A DNA stretch of 39,828 bases, taken from positions 1 to 39,828 of the IMG/VR virus record IMGVR_UViG_3300017756_000036. One strand, 5' to 3'. Made by a program: the position numbers and the translations under genes. Of this stretch, positions 20,951-29,811 are shown in pieces. The notes below the pieces were generated by a model. The model saw nothing but the letters and a program-made list of their open reading frames with translations, ran no database searches and was not told where the DNA came from. This DNA comes from a virus. Position 1 is the first letter of the stretch. Each line of letters opens with the position of its first letter.

Positions 20951-23900
20951 TAGGGTTCCTCGTCTAATTCGGTTTCATCAAATTCAACTTTTCCCGTTTG
21001 GGCAAAAATATTTAATATAGTTTTTATTGAATCTACACCTTTCACAATTTCGGAAGCATTAACATTAGGGTCATAAGGATTTTTTAATTTTGCCTGAACT
21101 AAGTTGGTAGTGATCTTTTTAATATCTTCTGTCGAAAGTTCCCCCTTCTCTGTTTTTAAACGATTAGCTTCATCAAGTGCCGCTCTTTTTAAATCTATAA
21201 CTGCTTTCTCAGCTATTGCTTTATCTTTAGCGAGTTTGAGTTTTGTCGATGCGGTTTGGGTGCTAATCAATGAGTCAATGTCGAAGCCCAACATTTTCTC
21301 ATTATTAACTCTTGTCATATTTGCCCTTAATTCTTTTTTCCCTTCGTCATTTGCACCGTAGTACTGACCAAGATATGACTCTACTTCGCTAATCCCTTGA
21401 GTTCTTCTTTCAATAAGAACTTTATCGTGTTTAATTTTTTCAACTTCTTTAAAAGATTTTTTTAATTTTTTGACAACATCACCACTTATGAAATTTTGTT
21501 TTTGTAACTCTTTAAACTCAAAGTCCTGAGTTGTCATTGAATTAAAAGTTGAGTCCACTAAGTCGGTTGCACCTAAGTGTGCAGTTCTGAATAAATTGTC
21601 ATAAAGTTTATTTACTTTATCTTGCGCTTTACCCTGCTTTGCTTCTGTGATTCTTGTTTTAAAATCAACTCCTCCCGTGTTTTTTCCGACTGTCTTTTGT
21701 AACTCTTCAATTTCTTTGTAATTATTCCCAAGAGCATCAAGCCTTCTTGTAATCAGTCCGTTTCTTTCGAACTTGATATAATTGTTTGCTTCTTTTGCGC
21801 CTTTGAATCCTAAAAGCCTTGCTTCTGTTTCTGCATCTTCGCCTACGAATTCGGTCCCACGAAGTAACTTTTGAGATAGCTTTTGTAATTCAACATTGTC
21901 TTTCTTCTCATCAACTGATGCTTGAAGACTTGTCTTATCTACCCCGTACGCATCTGCTTCATCTTGTGTAATTGTTCCTTGACCGGAACTTACTTTGAAG
22001 CGTACGCTTCTTTCTAACTTCTCAAAATCAGTTGCGCCCATAGAAAACTTACTAAGTTCAGGACGTACTGAAATAAGGTACTCGTAAGCGGCTTCGACTC
22101 CCGATGTGTCTTTTAAATAACCATATGTTTGGTTTTGTACTTCTCGTGTTGCTCTTTCTTCCGCTCTCAGTTCTTGCATGAACTGTCGAGATGCGGTGTC
22201 TTCGGCTCTTGATTCAGCCGCCCTCATAATCTCCATTCGGAGATTTTGCATATTCCCGCTTCTATTTGCGGCATCAATTGCAAGTTGGAGTCTTTCTTTA
22301 TCTCTTCCGTCTGCGGTTTCTTTAAACTGATTCGCTTTATCTAAAACTAATCTTCGGTTTTGAGCTTGATCCGTGATTGCATTTTTAATAGTTGTTGGTA
22401 AGTCCTTTTCCGGTATGTCTTGCATTAAATTTAAAACTGCCGCAGGGTCACCTTGTTCAACTAAGGCTTGTATTGCAGACATCTTGTATGCCTGTATTCT
22501 TTTCTCATCTTTGAATTGAGTCCCTTGAGGAAGATAACCTTGCTTAATGTACTCATTAATTAAAGCTTGACCGCCCATTACATTTGCCGCTTGCAAAGCT
22601 TTAACTTTTGCTTCTTTGCTGTTTTTTAGGATCTCTTGATCTTTTACTTCTTGATTTATTTCAATCAAAGCATCTGCTTGATCATCATTGAAAATCCCGC
22701 TTGCGGCATAACCTCTAATTTGTTCATCAGTAAGCGAACCGGAACTTGCCGCTTTTGTTACTAATGATTGAGTAAAAGATTTTTCAGAATCATCGTTGTA
22801 ATTAATTCCTTCAAACCCCGGAAAAAGCTTATTGCCGTCTGCATCAACTGCATTTTTAACATGATTGAAAAATCCCTTTTGATCACCCCCGTAAACTGAT
22901 TTAAGTCTTAAAACTGCATCTAATGAATTTGTTTTGACACCTTGACGATGCGCCAAAATCATACTGTCTTTAACATCCCTTGATAATTTTTCATCCGGGA
23001 TCTTGTTAATCTCAGTTTCGTAATCTTTAGGATCTTGAATCTCTGAAATTGCTTTTAGTTGAATACCAAAAGCTTTGTCTTCATCTTGTTGTTTTTCGTT
23101 TTCTTTATTGATGTTGATTTGAAAATCCCGTGCTTCATCAACTCTGAGATCCGCAGTGTCATAGAGTTCCCCGGTGAGAGCAGATCGGAACTTGCCTTCA
23201 GGAACAGAGGTATCGTTTTCTGCAAGCGTAGCTTTTGTCATTGCTTCGCTCATTTGGTTTTCGTAACTCTGTTTTGACTCTGCGCCTTTTGCGAAATCGG
23301 AGGTTGTGCTTTTTAGTATCGATTGATCTCGTTCATCTGTAGATACACGTTTTTCTTGATCGCTTTTTAATTTAATATTTTCTTTTCTTTTTCTTGAAAT
23401 TAATTCATCAAGCGATTGAGTCCTTTCTTTTCTTTTTTCTGCGTTCTGCGGTCCTTGTAATTCTTCTTCTATTTTTTTCTTTTGTTCTTCTGCCTGTTTT
23501 ATTTCATCTTGATTTGTTCGAAGTAAATCTCCCCCTTCTCTTGCTTCTTTTAGCATTCCGGGTCTTTGCATTGCGATATTTCGAGCAAGCATCCCTCCAC
23601 CGGATCTCAGAGCATTGACTTGATCTTGCTCTTGACCCGCTAGTTTCTGAAACCCTTCTGCACTTTTGTAATATTTATTTGCATCTGCTAAACGATCCTC
23701 ACGGATCTCTTTTTTCTCAGGACCGATGTTCAGTACTGAATCATCCCGGCTGAAGAAACCTTGATCATCAAATGCCTGCAATGCGGAATCTCGCTTTGCC
23801 TGCATGTCTTTGATCTTTTCAGATGCTTTTTGATATCCCGAAGATCCGACCTTGAATGAATCAAGTTCCTTCCGGGCAAGTCCCATATCCCGGTCATAGG

Positions 23901-24123
23901 TTTCTTTTGCAGAATCTCGTGCAAGCTTCTTATCTTCCCTAGATCGATTAACCGCACCGCCTACAGCATCCCCGAACATATCGAGGGTCTTCATTTCTCT
24001 TTGTTGTTTAGCAAGCATTGCCTGCAATAAACCCTGACCACCTTGAGCGATGTTTCGGTTGATCTGATCGTATGCGCCCTGTGGAAGGAAGCCTGCCTGA
24101 TAGTTGACTTGAGGAAGTGCCAT
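20950..24123 (-). CDS. long coiled-coil internal virion-type protein, 1057 aa
   Basis: A 1057-residue, almost entirely helical protein rich in Glu, Lys, Gln and Ala, with many coiled-coil stretches (about residues 60-260 and 640-1000). It has no transmembrane segment or catalytic motif that I recognise. The N-terminus (ALPQVNYQAGFLPQGAYDQI) is typical of virion proteins in podovirus-like genomes. Its place between the S74 protein and the giant polyvalent protein fits an internal core or ejection protein, analogous to T7 gp15/gp16. A tape measure is less likely, as no tail-tube or chaperone gene accompanies it. Confidence 0.65.
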   Translation of the reverse strand: MALPQVNYQAGFLPQGAYDQINRNIAQGGQGLLQAMLAKQQREMKTLDMFGDAVGGAVNRSREDKKLARDSAKETYDRDMGLARKELDSFKVGSSGYQKASEKIKDMQAKRDSALQAFDDQGFFSRDDSVLNIGPEKKEIREDRLADANKYYKSAEGFQKLAGQEQDQVNALRSGGGMLARNIAMQRPGMLKEAREGGDLLRTNQDEIKQAEEQKKKIEEELQGPQNAEKRKERTQSLDELISRKRKENIKLKSDQEKRVSTDERDQSILKSTTSDFAKGAESKQSYENQMSEAMTKATLAENDTSVPEGKFRSALTGELYDTADLRVDEARDFQININKENEKQQDEDKAFGIQLKAISEIQDPKDYETEINKIPDEKLSRDVKDSMILAHRQGVKTNSLDAVLRLKSVYGGDQKGFFNHVKNAVDADGNKLFPGFEGINYNDDSEKSFTQSLVTKAASSGSLTDEQIRGYAASGIFNDDQADALIEINQEVKDQEILKNSKEAKVKALQAANVMGGQALINEYIKQGYLPQGTQFKDEKRIQAYKMSAIQALVEQGDPAAVLNLMQDIPEKDLPTTIKNAITDQAQNRRLVLDKANQFKETADGRDKERLQLAIDAANRSGNMQNLRMEIMRAAESRAEDTASRQFMQELRAEERATREVQNQTYGYLKDTSGVEAAYEYLISVRPELSKFSMGATDFEKLERSVRFKVSSGQGTITQDEADAYGVDKTSLQASVDEKKDNVELQKLSQKLLRGTEFVGEDAETEARLLGFKGAKEANNYIKFERNGLITRRLDALGNNYKEIEELQKTVGKNTGGVDFKTRITEAKQGKAQDKVNKLYDNLFRTAHLGATDLVDSTFNSMTTQDFEFKELQKQNFISGDVVKKLKKSFKEVEKIKHDKVLIERRTQGISEVESYLGQYYGANDEGKKELRANMTRVNNEKMLGFDIDSLISTQTASTKLKLAKDKAIAEKAVIDLKRAALDEANRLKTEKGELSTEDIKKITTNLVQAKLKNPYDPNVNASEIVKGVDSIKTILNIFAQTGKVEFDETELDEEP

Positions 24124-24129
24124 ATCGTT

Positions 24130-24441
24130 TTATGCGGGAACGGTTTTTCTGTATTTGTAAGCGCAGAAACTCACTTGTTTTGAAAAAAATTGAGTCAAAT
24201 TGTCTGCGCCGTTGTATTCATTTGCACCGTACGATTCACGACTTAGGTCAATTACGCAGTCGCAGATTTCAACATGTACAGCGGGATTCATGTACGGTTC
24301 TAATTGACGGTGTTTTTGAAAACATAAAAACCACATTCCACGAATCTGATTCGTAGTGTGATCCCCACTGAAGCGGGGTTTCTCAGGTGTGGTGCATCCT
24401 ATAAAAAATAAAGTCAGGAATAGGATGCTTATGTTTTTCAT
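24130..24441 (-). CDS. small lipoprotein, 103 aa
   Basis: A 103-residue protein with a textbook lipoprotein signal: short basic n-region, hydrophobic ISILFLTLFFIG and lipobox cysteine C16 followed by Thr-Thr. A threonine at +2 predicts sorting to the outer membrane of a Gram-negative cell. The mature part contains conserved-looking cysteines (MWFLCFQKH, VEICDCVIDLSRESYG) that may form disulfides in the periplasm. It sits between virion genes. It could be an outer spanin-like factor or a superinfection-exclusion lipoprotein; context does not decide. Confidence 0.75.
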   Translation of the reverse strand: MKNISILFLTLFFIGCTTPEKPRFSGDHTTNQIRGMWFLCFQKHRQLEPYMNPAVHVEICDCVIDLSRESYGANEYNGADNLTQFFSKQVSFCAYKYRKTVPA

Positions 24442-26042
24442 TAAGTCCTCAAAACAGATAATGAAGCTAAAGCCACACCTAAACCTTTCCCGATATCAAC
24501 GAGTTTTCCTTCAGGTGTGTCTATTACTAAGTCTTTCCCCAACTTAGTTTTTTCAAGATCTTGCGCCATAATTCCCATTCTTGATCCTTGACCAAACCTT
24601 TCAGGATTTTTGTATTCGTAGTAATAAGGTTTTAAGGCATCAAGGAACTCAAACACATCAGACTTATTAGGCAACAAACTTTCAGGGACTTCCTTAATGT
24701 TTGTTTTTAAATTTATGTCAGAAGCATATGCCTTTGCCGCTACACTTCCTACCGCAACTGCATTATCAAGTGCGGATTTCTTAGATGCTTTAAGCTGTGC
24801 ATTCGTCATGTTTGCTTGTTGCTGTCCTGAGACTGCGGCAAGTCGAGCTTGCTGAAGTGCATTCTGTCGTGCAACCGCATCTTGCAATCGAGCGGTCAAG
24901 AATCCTGCGGCTTGATTTGTCATGTTTGCTTCCTGCCCCATAAGTCCTGCTTGCTGATTAATTGCCGCTAAACGCTTGTCAGTTGTTCCGCTGTCAATTC
25001 CGTATTGCTTCATGATCGTGTCAGCAAGTTGCCCTTGCATCCCGGCTTGAGTTTGCAACGCACCGATTTGCTGTCCGGTAAGTGCGGATCTTTGTCCGAT
25101 TAAGGACTGATCTCTTCCTAATGAATCGCCTAACTGACCTGCAAGATCTCTTCTTCCTGCCGCTAATTGATTCAGCATATTTGACTGAAGTCCGATATTC
25201 GCCTGTCCACGTTGCTGTCCCATACTATAGGCTCTTAACTGATCCTGAGATGCACCTTCGATGTTCTGATCTGCGAGGTTTGCTTCTAAGGCCGCCATAG
25301 CTTGAGGACTATTATTCCCGCCTTGTGCAATATTTCTTCGCATTCTCTCTCTTGCCGCTTCTTGAGAAGATCTTCGGCTCATCTCCAACTCACCTTGTGC
25401 AACTGCGGTTTCCTTTGCGAAAGGATCATCGCTTGATAATCGTTGCTGTAAATTTTGAAGTTCACCGTACGTTCCACTTAAACCGGATAATTCACCTTGT
25501 AAACCGGAACGCATTTTTTCTGATTCTGATTGCAAGCCTGACAGTTCAGTTCCTTGAGTTCCGAATCCTAATGCGGTAGCCCCGACACCGGATCGAAGTG
25601 TATTCAATCCTGATTGAACCCCTGCGAGTCCGGTCCCGTCTACTGCGCTCCCGGTGGCAGTGGTCTGCGCTGTCCCGTATCCACCTGCTAATCCGGGAAC
25701 TTGTCCACGCAACCCCTGCATTCCCTGCATCAAGCCACCTTCGTACTTGCCCGTCTGTTCGTTAAATGTTCCACGGAACAAATCCTCGTAACCACTCAGT
25801 TGACCAACTAAGTTTTTTCGATCTAGTTTTGCATCATCAAAATCCTCTTGACTGAAACCGTAACTTTCTGCAGAAGGTGCATCTATTTGAGGTGCATCAG
25901 GAGATCCAAAGATAGGATCAAGAACTTTATTCAAAAGTCCCCCACCGCCACCGCCAAAAATATTACAAATATTCTTGTTGCCTTTTGGTGTAGATTCGCA
26001 ATCCCAAGGTGTGGATAAATTTAAAAGAAATTGTTTGTTCAT
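24441..26042 (-). CDS. virion protein with C-terminal S74 intramolecular chaperone
   Basis: A 533-residue protein. The first 30 residues include a Gly-rich patch (IFGGGGGGLLNKVLDPIFG). Residues about 90-430 are Gln/Ala/Gly-rich helices with repeated short motifs (for example GQQIGALQTQAGMQGQLAD). Residues about 441-533 are a peptidase S74 chaperone domain: S441-DINLKTNIK at the self-cleavage site, then a Tyr-rich LDALKPYYYEYKNP, the MGIMAQDLEK helix and a final KGLGVALASLSVL. S74 domains trimerise the preceding part and are then released by autocleavage after assembly. The chaperone here follows a helical part, unlike usual beta-helical spikes. Confidence 0.82.
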   Translation of the reverse strand: MNKQFLLNLSTPWDCESTPKGNKNICNIFGGGGGGLLNKVLDPIFGSPDAPQIDAPSAESYGFSQEDFDDAKLDRKNLVGQLSGYEDLFRGTFNEQTGKYEGGLMQGMQGLRGQVPGLAGGYGTAQTTATGSAVDGTGLAGVQSGLNTLRSGVGATALGFGTQGTELSGLQSESEKMRSGLQGELSGLSGTYGELQNLQQRLSSDDPFAKETAVAQGELEMSRRSSQEAARERMRRNIAQGGNNSPQAMAALEANLADQNIEGASQDQLRAYSMGQQRGQANIGLQSNMLNQLAAGRRDLAGQLGDSLGRDQSLIGQRSALTGQQIGALQTQAGMQGQLADTIMKQYGIDSGTTDKRLAAINQQAGLMGQEANMTNQAAGFLTARLQDAVARQNALQQARLAAVSGQQQANMTNAQLKASKKSALDNAVAVGSVAAKAYASDINLKTNIKEVPESLLPNKSDVFEFLDALKPYYYEYKNPERFGQGSRMGIMAQDLEKTKLGKDLVIDTPEGKLVDIGKGLGVALASLSVLRT

Positions 26043-26043
26043 G

Positions 26044-26832
26044 TTAATTCATCGATTGCTGTGGTTGCTCAACGTCAAGTAATGTTTGATCTGTTTCAAA
26101 AAGTGCAATTTCTCCGTCACCTTGTGTCTGTAAATATTGCAAAACATTACCGTTTGAATCTGAAGGAAAGTAATCTTTAAATGTTACGAATCCTCCGTCT
26201 TGCGGTATCTCTTGTTCAGGTAAGTTTCTGTCAACAACCTTACGTCCATCTAAAAAGATAGCAAGTTGCACATCACCTCTGTAAGTAACCTGATATTCGC
26301 TATGCCTTCTAAGACCTTTATTAAATCTTGCGGGTAACGAAATAGGTTTAAAAGAAATGATCTGTCCTGTCTTTATTGACAAATCTGTTTGAAAGATATG
26401 CGGGATGTAACCGTAAGATAACGGAGGATAGTAAATTTTTCGTGTGTCTTGAGTTTTATTAAATCTTACTGATAAATCCAAATTGTTAAGATGCAATAAA
26501 TTTGGCTTTAATTGAAGCTGATCCAAAAATAAATTTAATCTGACACTACCTTTGAAAGTAAGCTCAAAATGTTGATACAAATTTTGAGTATCGTATTGTC
26601 GATCAGGTACTCCTTGAAATTGAAAACTTATATCAGTCGTTGCATCTGTTTGTAACTGTGGAACAAACCCAATTGCAGTAGCAGGCAACAATACTATTCT
26701 TGTCTGTCTTACAGAATGTGTCGGCAATGTAATATTTGACATAACTGCAACTCCGTCAATTGTAACGGTAATTACAGGCGTTCCAACATACTCAAGAATA
26801 AGATTTTGAAATACTTGTCTTTCTTTAATCAT
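26044..26832 (-). CDS. beta-rich tail protein built of repeated modules, 262 aa
   Basis: A 262-residue protein made of about three related beta modules. Each contains a strand pair around a VxVxIDG- or LFLD-type turn and ends in an aromatic/proline motif: RIVLLPATAIGFVPQLQTD, RKIYYPPLSYGYIPHIFQTD, and a weaker FKDYFPSDSNGNVLQYLQTQ. A fourth copy lies at the C-terminus of the neighbouring 932-aa protein. Its N-terminus (VGTPVITVTIDGV) also matches that neighbour (VGSPSVQVKVDNE). It is thus probably a tail or fibre-joining protein that polymerises with, or caps, that protein. Confidence 0.65.
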   Translation of the reverse strand: MIKERQVFQNLILEYVGTPVITVTIDGVAVMSNITLPTHSVRQTRIVLLPATAIGFVPQLQTDATTDISFQFQGVPDRQYDTQNLYQHFELTFKGSVRLNLFLDQLQLKPNLLHLNNLDLSVRFNKTQDTRKIYYPPLSYGYIPHIFQTDLSIKTGQIISFKPISLPARFNKGLRRHSEYQVTYRGDVQLAIFLDGRKVVDRNLPEQEIPQDGGFVTFKDYFPSDSNGNVLQYLQTQGDGEIALFETDQTLLDVEQPQQSMN

Positions 26833-27016
26833 TTGATAATTCCAAAACTTCTATTCTTGCTTCAAGCTTTTCTACTTTTTCTATCAAAGCATTTGTGTTT
26901 TGAATAATTTGTCTATAGCTATCTCGCAATCTTTCATCTTCTATTTCAAAAACAATTTCATTGTCAGCAATGATTTGACCACTATTGTTGTTAAAATCAC
27001 CTATGTATCCTTTCAT
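26825..27016 (-). CDS. small coiled-coil virion-region protein, 63 aa
   Basis: A 63-residue protein with a short N-terminal segment (KGYIGDFNNNSGQI) and a coiled coil over about residues 27-60 (LIEKVEKLEARIEVLELS), likely a trimer or dimer. It overlaps both neighbours by a few bases (ATGA at 27013-27016), so it is tightly coupled between two proteins that share a repeated module. It could be a clamp or chaperone for their assembly. No family is recognised. Confidence 0.65.
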   Translation of the reverse strand: MKGYIGDFNNNSGQIIADNEIVFEIEDERLRDSYRQIIQNTNALIEKVEKLEARIEVLELSND

Positions 27017-29811
27017 ACTTCTGCCGCAACTAGTTCCGTTGTAATGATTTTGTTTGTTTCTGAAGATGATGCAATTAAGTGTGGAATGTAGCCTTCAGTC
27101 ATCGCAGGAAAATATAAAGATGCTGTAGATGATTTATTAACACCTGAGTCAGGAAGCACCGTAGGCGCAATCTTAGATTCGTTGTCTACCTTTACCTGTA
27201 CTGAAGGTGATCCAACATAAACTACTTTAATCAAATCGAACCTAAGTCTTTTTAAATTTTCACTTGAATTAATGCTTAATGAAACGCTTTGTATATTCCC
27301 GGTGCAATTAGTGAATTTGACTGAAAACCTGTTTGCGAACAAAGTGGTTGACGGATAAAGTTGCCTATTTAATTCTGTAACTTGAGATATTGAGAATGTT
27401 TCTACAATGGAACCGTCTGCAAATATCTGTACTGTCCCACTAAAGTTTTCACCAACAACCTGAACAAACTCTAAATACTTTTCTGTATCAATGTTTCCTA
27501 ACGTGAAATCTCTTGTTTGAAATGAATACGTTAAATTAGATCCTCCACCTATAAATCCGTCAGGTGTATAAAGTTTATTTACTAAACCACGATAATATAA
27601 GTTTCCTGCATTTAGTGTGGTTTTTGATAATTTGGCGTTCCCAAATTTAAAATCTATACGAAATCCTTCACCTGAATCTGAAAGTAAAAAATAAACATCT
27701 TCTAATACACCTCCTGAATTATTAATCCCGGTAGCGTTAGGTGGACTGAAAGATGATAAAACAGGTTGGGTTAAAACATTGACATCTCTTCCGTTGAAAA
27801 TAGAAATACCGGATTGAGATTTATAAACTATGTTGTCTTTAAGATTTGCTACACATTTGAAGAATCCTGATTCGACTCCTTCTGTCGTTGGGACTTTGAC
27901 TTTTCGCATTGCGTTGTGTGCATTGCCGTACACACGGAATATGCCAAACTCTGTAAACACGACACACTCTCCCCCTCTTGGGGTTAATGCTGTGATGTTT
28001 GCATCAAAATCAAGAAAACCGTCTAAAGGCCAATTGTTCGGTCTACCGTACGATGAAATATGTAGTCGTTTTCCTTTAGATCCAAATAAAAAGTTATTTA
28101 CTTCTGTAAGATGTTTTAACCCGGAAGGTGGCAACCCCGCATCAGTAATCGGCTCAATATCAATTAAATTACGATCCGGTGTAAAATCTAGGACATGAGC
28201 ATTTGTAACCGCTGTGCCGTGAATATTTATTGAAGCACCTAAATCTCCGGTAATCCGGTAAACCCGATCATCTGTTTCCGATGTGTTTTCAATGTAAAGA
28301 ATTATGTCAACTTTGTGAATTGTCGTATTTGAAGTAATTTTAAAATTATTTGCACTTGCATCTAAAGTAAGTCTTTTTGTTTCATGTGCATCCGAAGCAC
28401 TGTAAGTACTACCTTCTGTATAAGTTAATCCGGTATATGCATAAAAGATCGCATATACTGTTCCTGTCGCAGGAAGATTACTTACTGCAATTGTTACTGT
28501 TTGTGAATTTATAGTTGCACTTGCATTAAATGTATCTTTGTAAAAAATATTAAATGCTTTTTTAAAAATAGCACTTGTCCCACCTATTCTATATAAAGAG
28601 TACTTGCCGTCATCAGGTCCGTTTGAAAGTAAAGTAAAAGTTCCTGTTCCTGCGGATGTTGTGCCTATCGAGGAACCTCCGAAAGTTGTAGAAATTTGAA
28701 ATGTGTCTGATGTTGGAACAGAAGAAACAAAATAACTTGTGCCTTCCGACAATCCCGTGGGCAAACCACCACCGGAAGAAACGGTAAAAGCAACTTTATC
28801 TCCTACAATTAACCCGTGTCCGTTTACTGTTATGACAGTCGGATTCGCATTTGTAATATCGCAAACTCTAGACTGATTAAAATTTACAGTAATCGGAGTA
28901 TTGTTTTTACTTGTATCAATTGCATTTTGTGATTGTGATAAATCACTAGGTTCTGACATTCCTGATTCTGCTAATGTTGCATCATCATATTTTGCAATCC
29001 CGTACCTAAATGCTACCGGAGCGTTGTTTGTAAAAAAATTATCTGAGTGCTTACCGTCATCTCTGTCTGAGTTTTGTGTGGTGTCTAATTGTCCTAAAGT
29101 AAAACCTAATTTTGGTGTATCAATACCTAACTTTAAAATTTGAGATGTATTCCCGTCTATAATTCTTACCGGAGTTGATTTAATAACTGAAACTGCATTT
29201 GTTAATGTGCCGCTGTTTGTTGTTTTTTTTGTAAGTGTAATGATGTTTGATGCAGTATTGATTGATTTTATTTTTGTGTCCGAATTTACAAAATCAGAAT
29301 CTAATTCGTCACCTTCAATAAATTTAAAAATATCACTAGCAGAAACATTTAATTGTATTGAGTTGGCAGGTATTGAAGGAACTGATACCGAGTAATCATC
29401 TCTACTGATATAAAGGTCATCTGAAAATTCAACAAAAGATTGCGCTCCAAATAAACCACGAATAACATTACTTACTGTCATAGTGACTCCACTATTAACC
29501 GTAAGTACTACGTTTTGATTTACTATAAGTGGTGTTCCAAAAGTGGCATCAGAACTTAAAGTAGTATTTGTTGTGAAAGTTCTGATTTCTACTGTTTGAC
29601 CTCCGACCCCGTCTGTGCCAATCCAAGTATTACCCGCTTCATAAAAAAAGTTACTTCCTCCACCGTCACCACCAATTCCTTGTATTGCCCTAACGTCACC
29701 GTTAGAAAAATCACAATTAATTGCATCTTGTACAGAATTTTCAGGAATTTTATGAGCAGGAAACCGATTGTTTAAACCGCCCACAAAATTATTTTGTGAT
29801 TCAATCGGCAT
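27013..29811 (-). CDS. large beta-rich tail protein (nozzle/stabilisation type), 932 aa
   Basis: A 932-residue protein starting IESQNNFVGGLNNRFPAHKI, a beginning typical of tail tubular B or P22 gp10-like stabilisation proteins, with a DFSNGDVRAIQG motif soon after. The middle has WD-like beta stretches and Ser/Thr-rich strands; around residues 610-680 are FTEFGIFRVYGNAHN and KSQSGISIFNGRDV. The C-terminal 80 residues carry the LYFPAMTEGYIPHL module shared with the 262-aa protein. It probably forms part of the tail tube or nozzle. Exact homology cannot be established from reading alone. Confidence 0.65.
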   Translation of the reverse strand: MPIESQNNFVGGLNNRFPAHKIPENSVQDAINCDFSNGDVRAIQGIGGDGGGSNFFYEAGNTWIGTDGVGGQTVEIRTFTTNTTLSSDATFGTPLIVNQNVVLTVNSGVTMTVSNVIRGLFGAQSFVEFSDDLYISRDDYSVSVPSIPANSIQLNVSASDIFKFIEGDELDSDFVNSDTKIKSINTASNIITLTKKTTNSGTLTNAVSVIKSTPVRIIDGNTSQILKLGIDTPKLGFTLGQLDTTQNSDRDDGKHSDNFFTNNAPVAFRYGIAKYDDATLAESGMSEPSDLSQSQNAIDTSKNNTPITVNFNQSRVCDITNANPTVITVNGHGLIVGDKVAFTVSSGGGLPTGLSEGTSYFVSSVPTSDTFQISTTFGGSSIGTTSAGTGTFTLLSNGPDDGKYSLYRIGGTSAIFKKAFNIFYKDTFNASATINSQTVTIAVSNLPATGTVYAIFYAYTGLTYTEGSTYSASDAHETKRLTLDASANNFKITSNTTIHKVDIILYIENTSETDDRVYRITGDLGASINIHGTAVTNAHVLDFTPDRNLIDIEPITDAGLPPSGLKHLTEVNNFLFGSKGKRLHISSYGRPNNWPLDGFLDFDANITALTPRGGECVVFTEFGIFRVYGNAHNAMRKVKVPTTEGVESGFFKCVANLKDNIVYKSQSGISIFNGRDVNVLTQPVLSSFSPPNATGINNSGGVLEDVYFLLSDSGEGFRIDFKFGNAKLSKTTLNAGNLYYRGLVNKLYTPDGFIGGGSNLTYSFQTRDFTLGNIDTEKYLEFVQVVGENFSGTVQIFADGSIVETFSISQVTELNRQLYPSTTLFANRFSVKFTNCTGNIQSVSLSINSSENLKRLRFDLIKVVYVGSPSVQVKVDNESKIAPTVLPDSGVNKSSTASLYFPAMTEGYIPHLIASSSETNKIITTELVAAEV

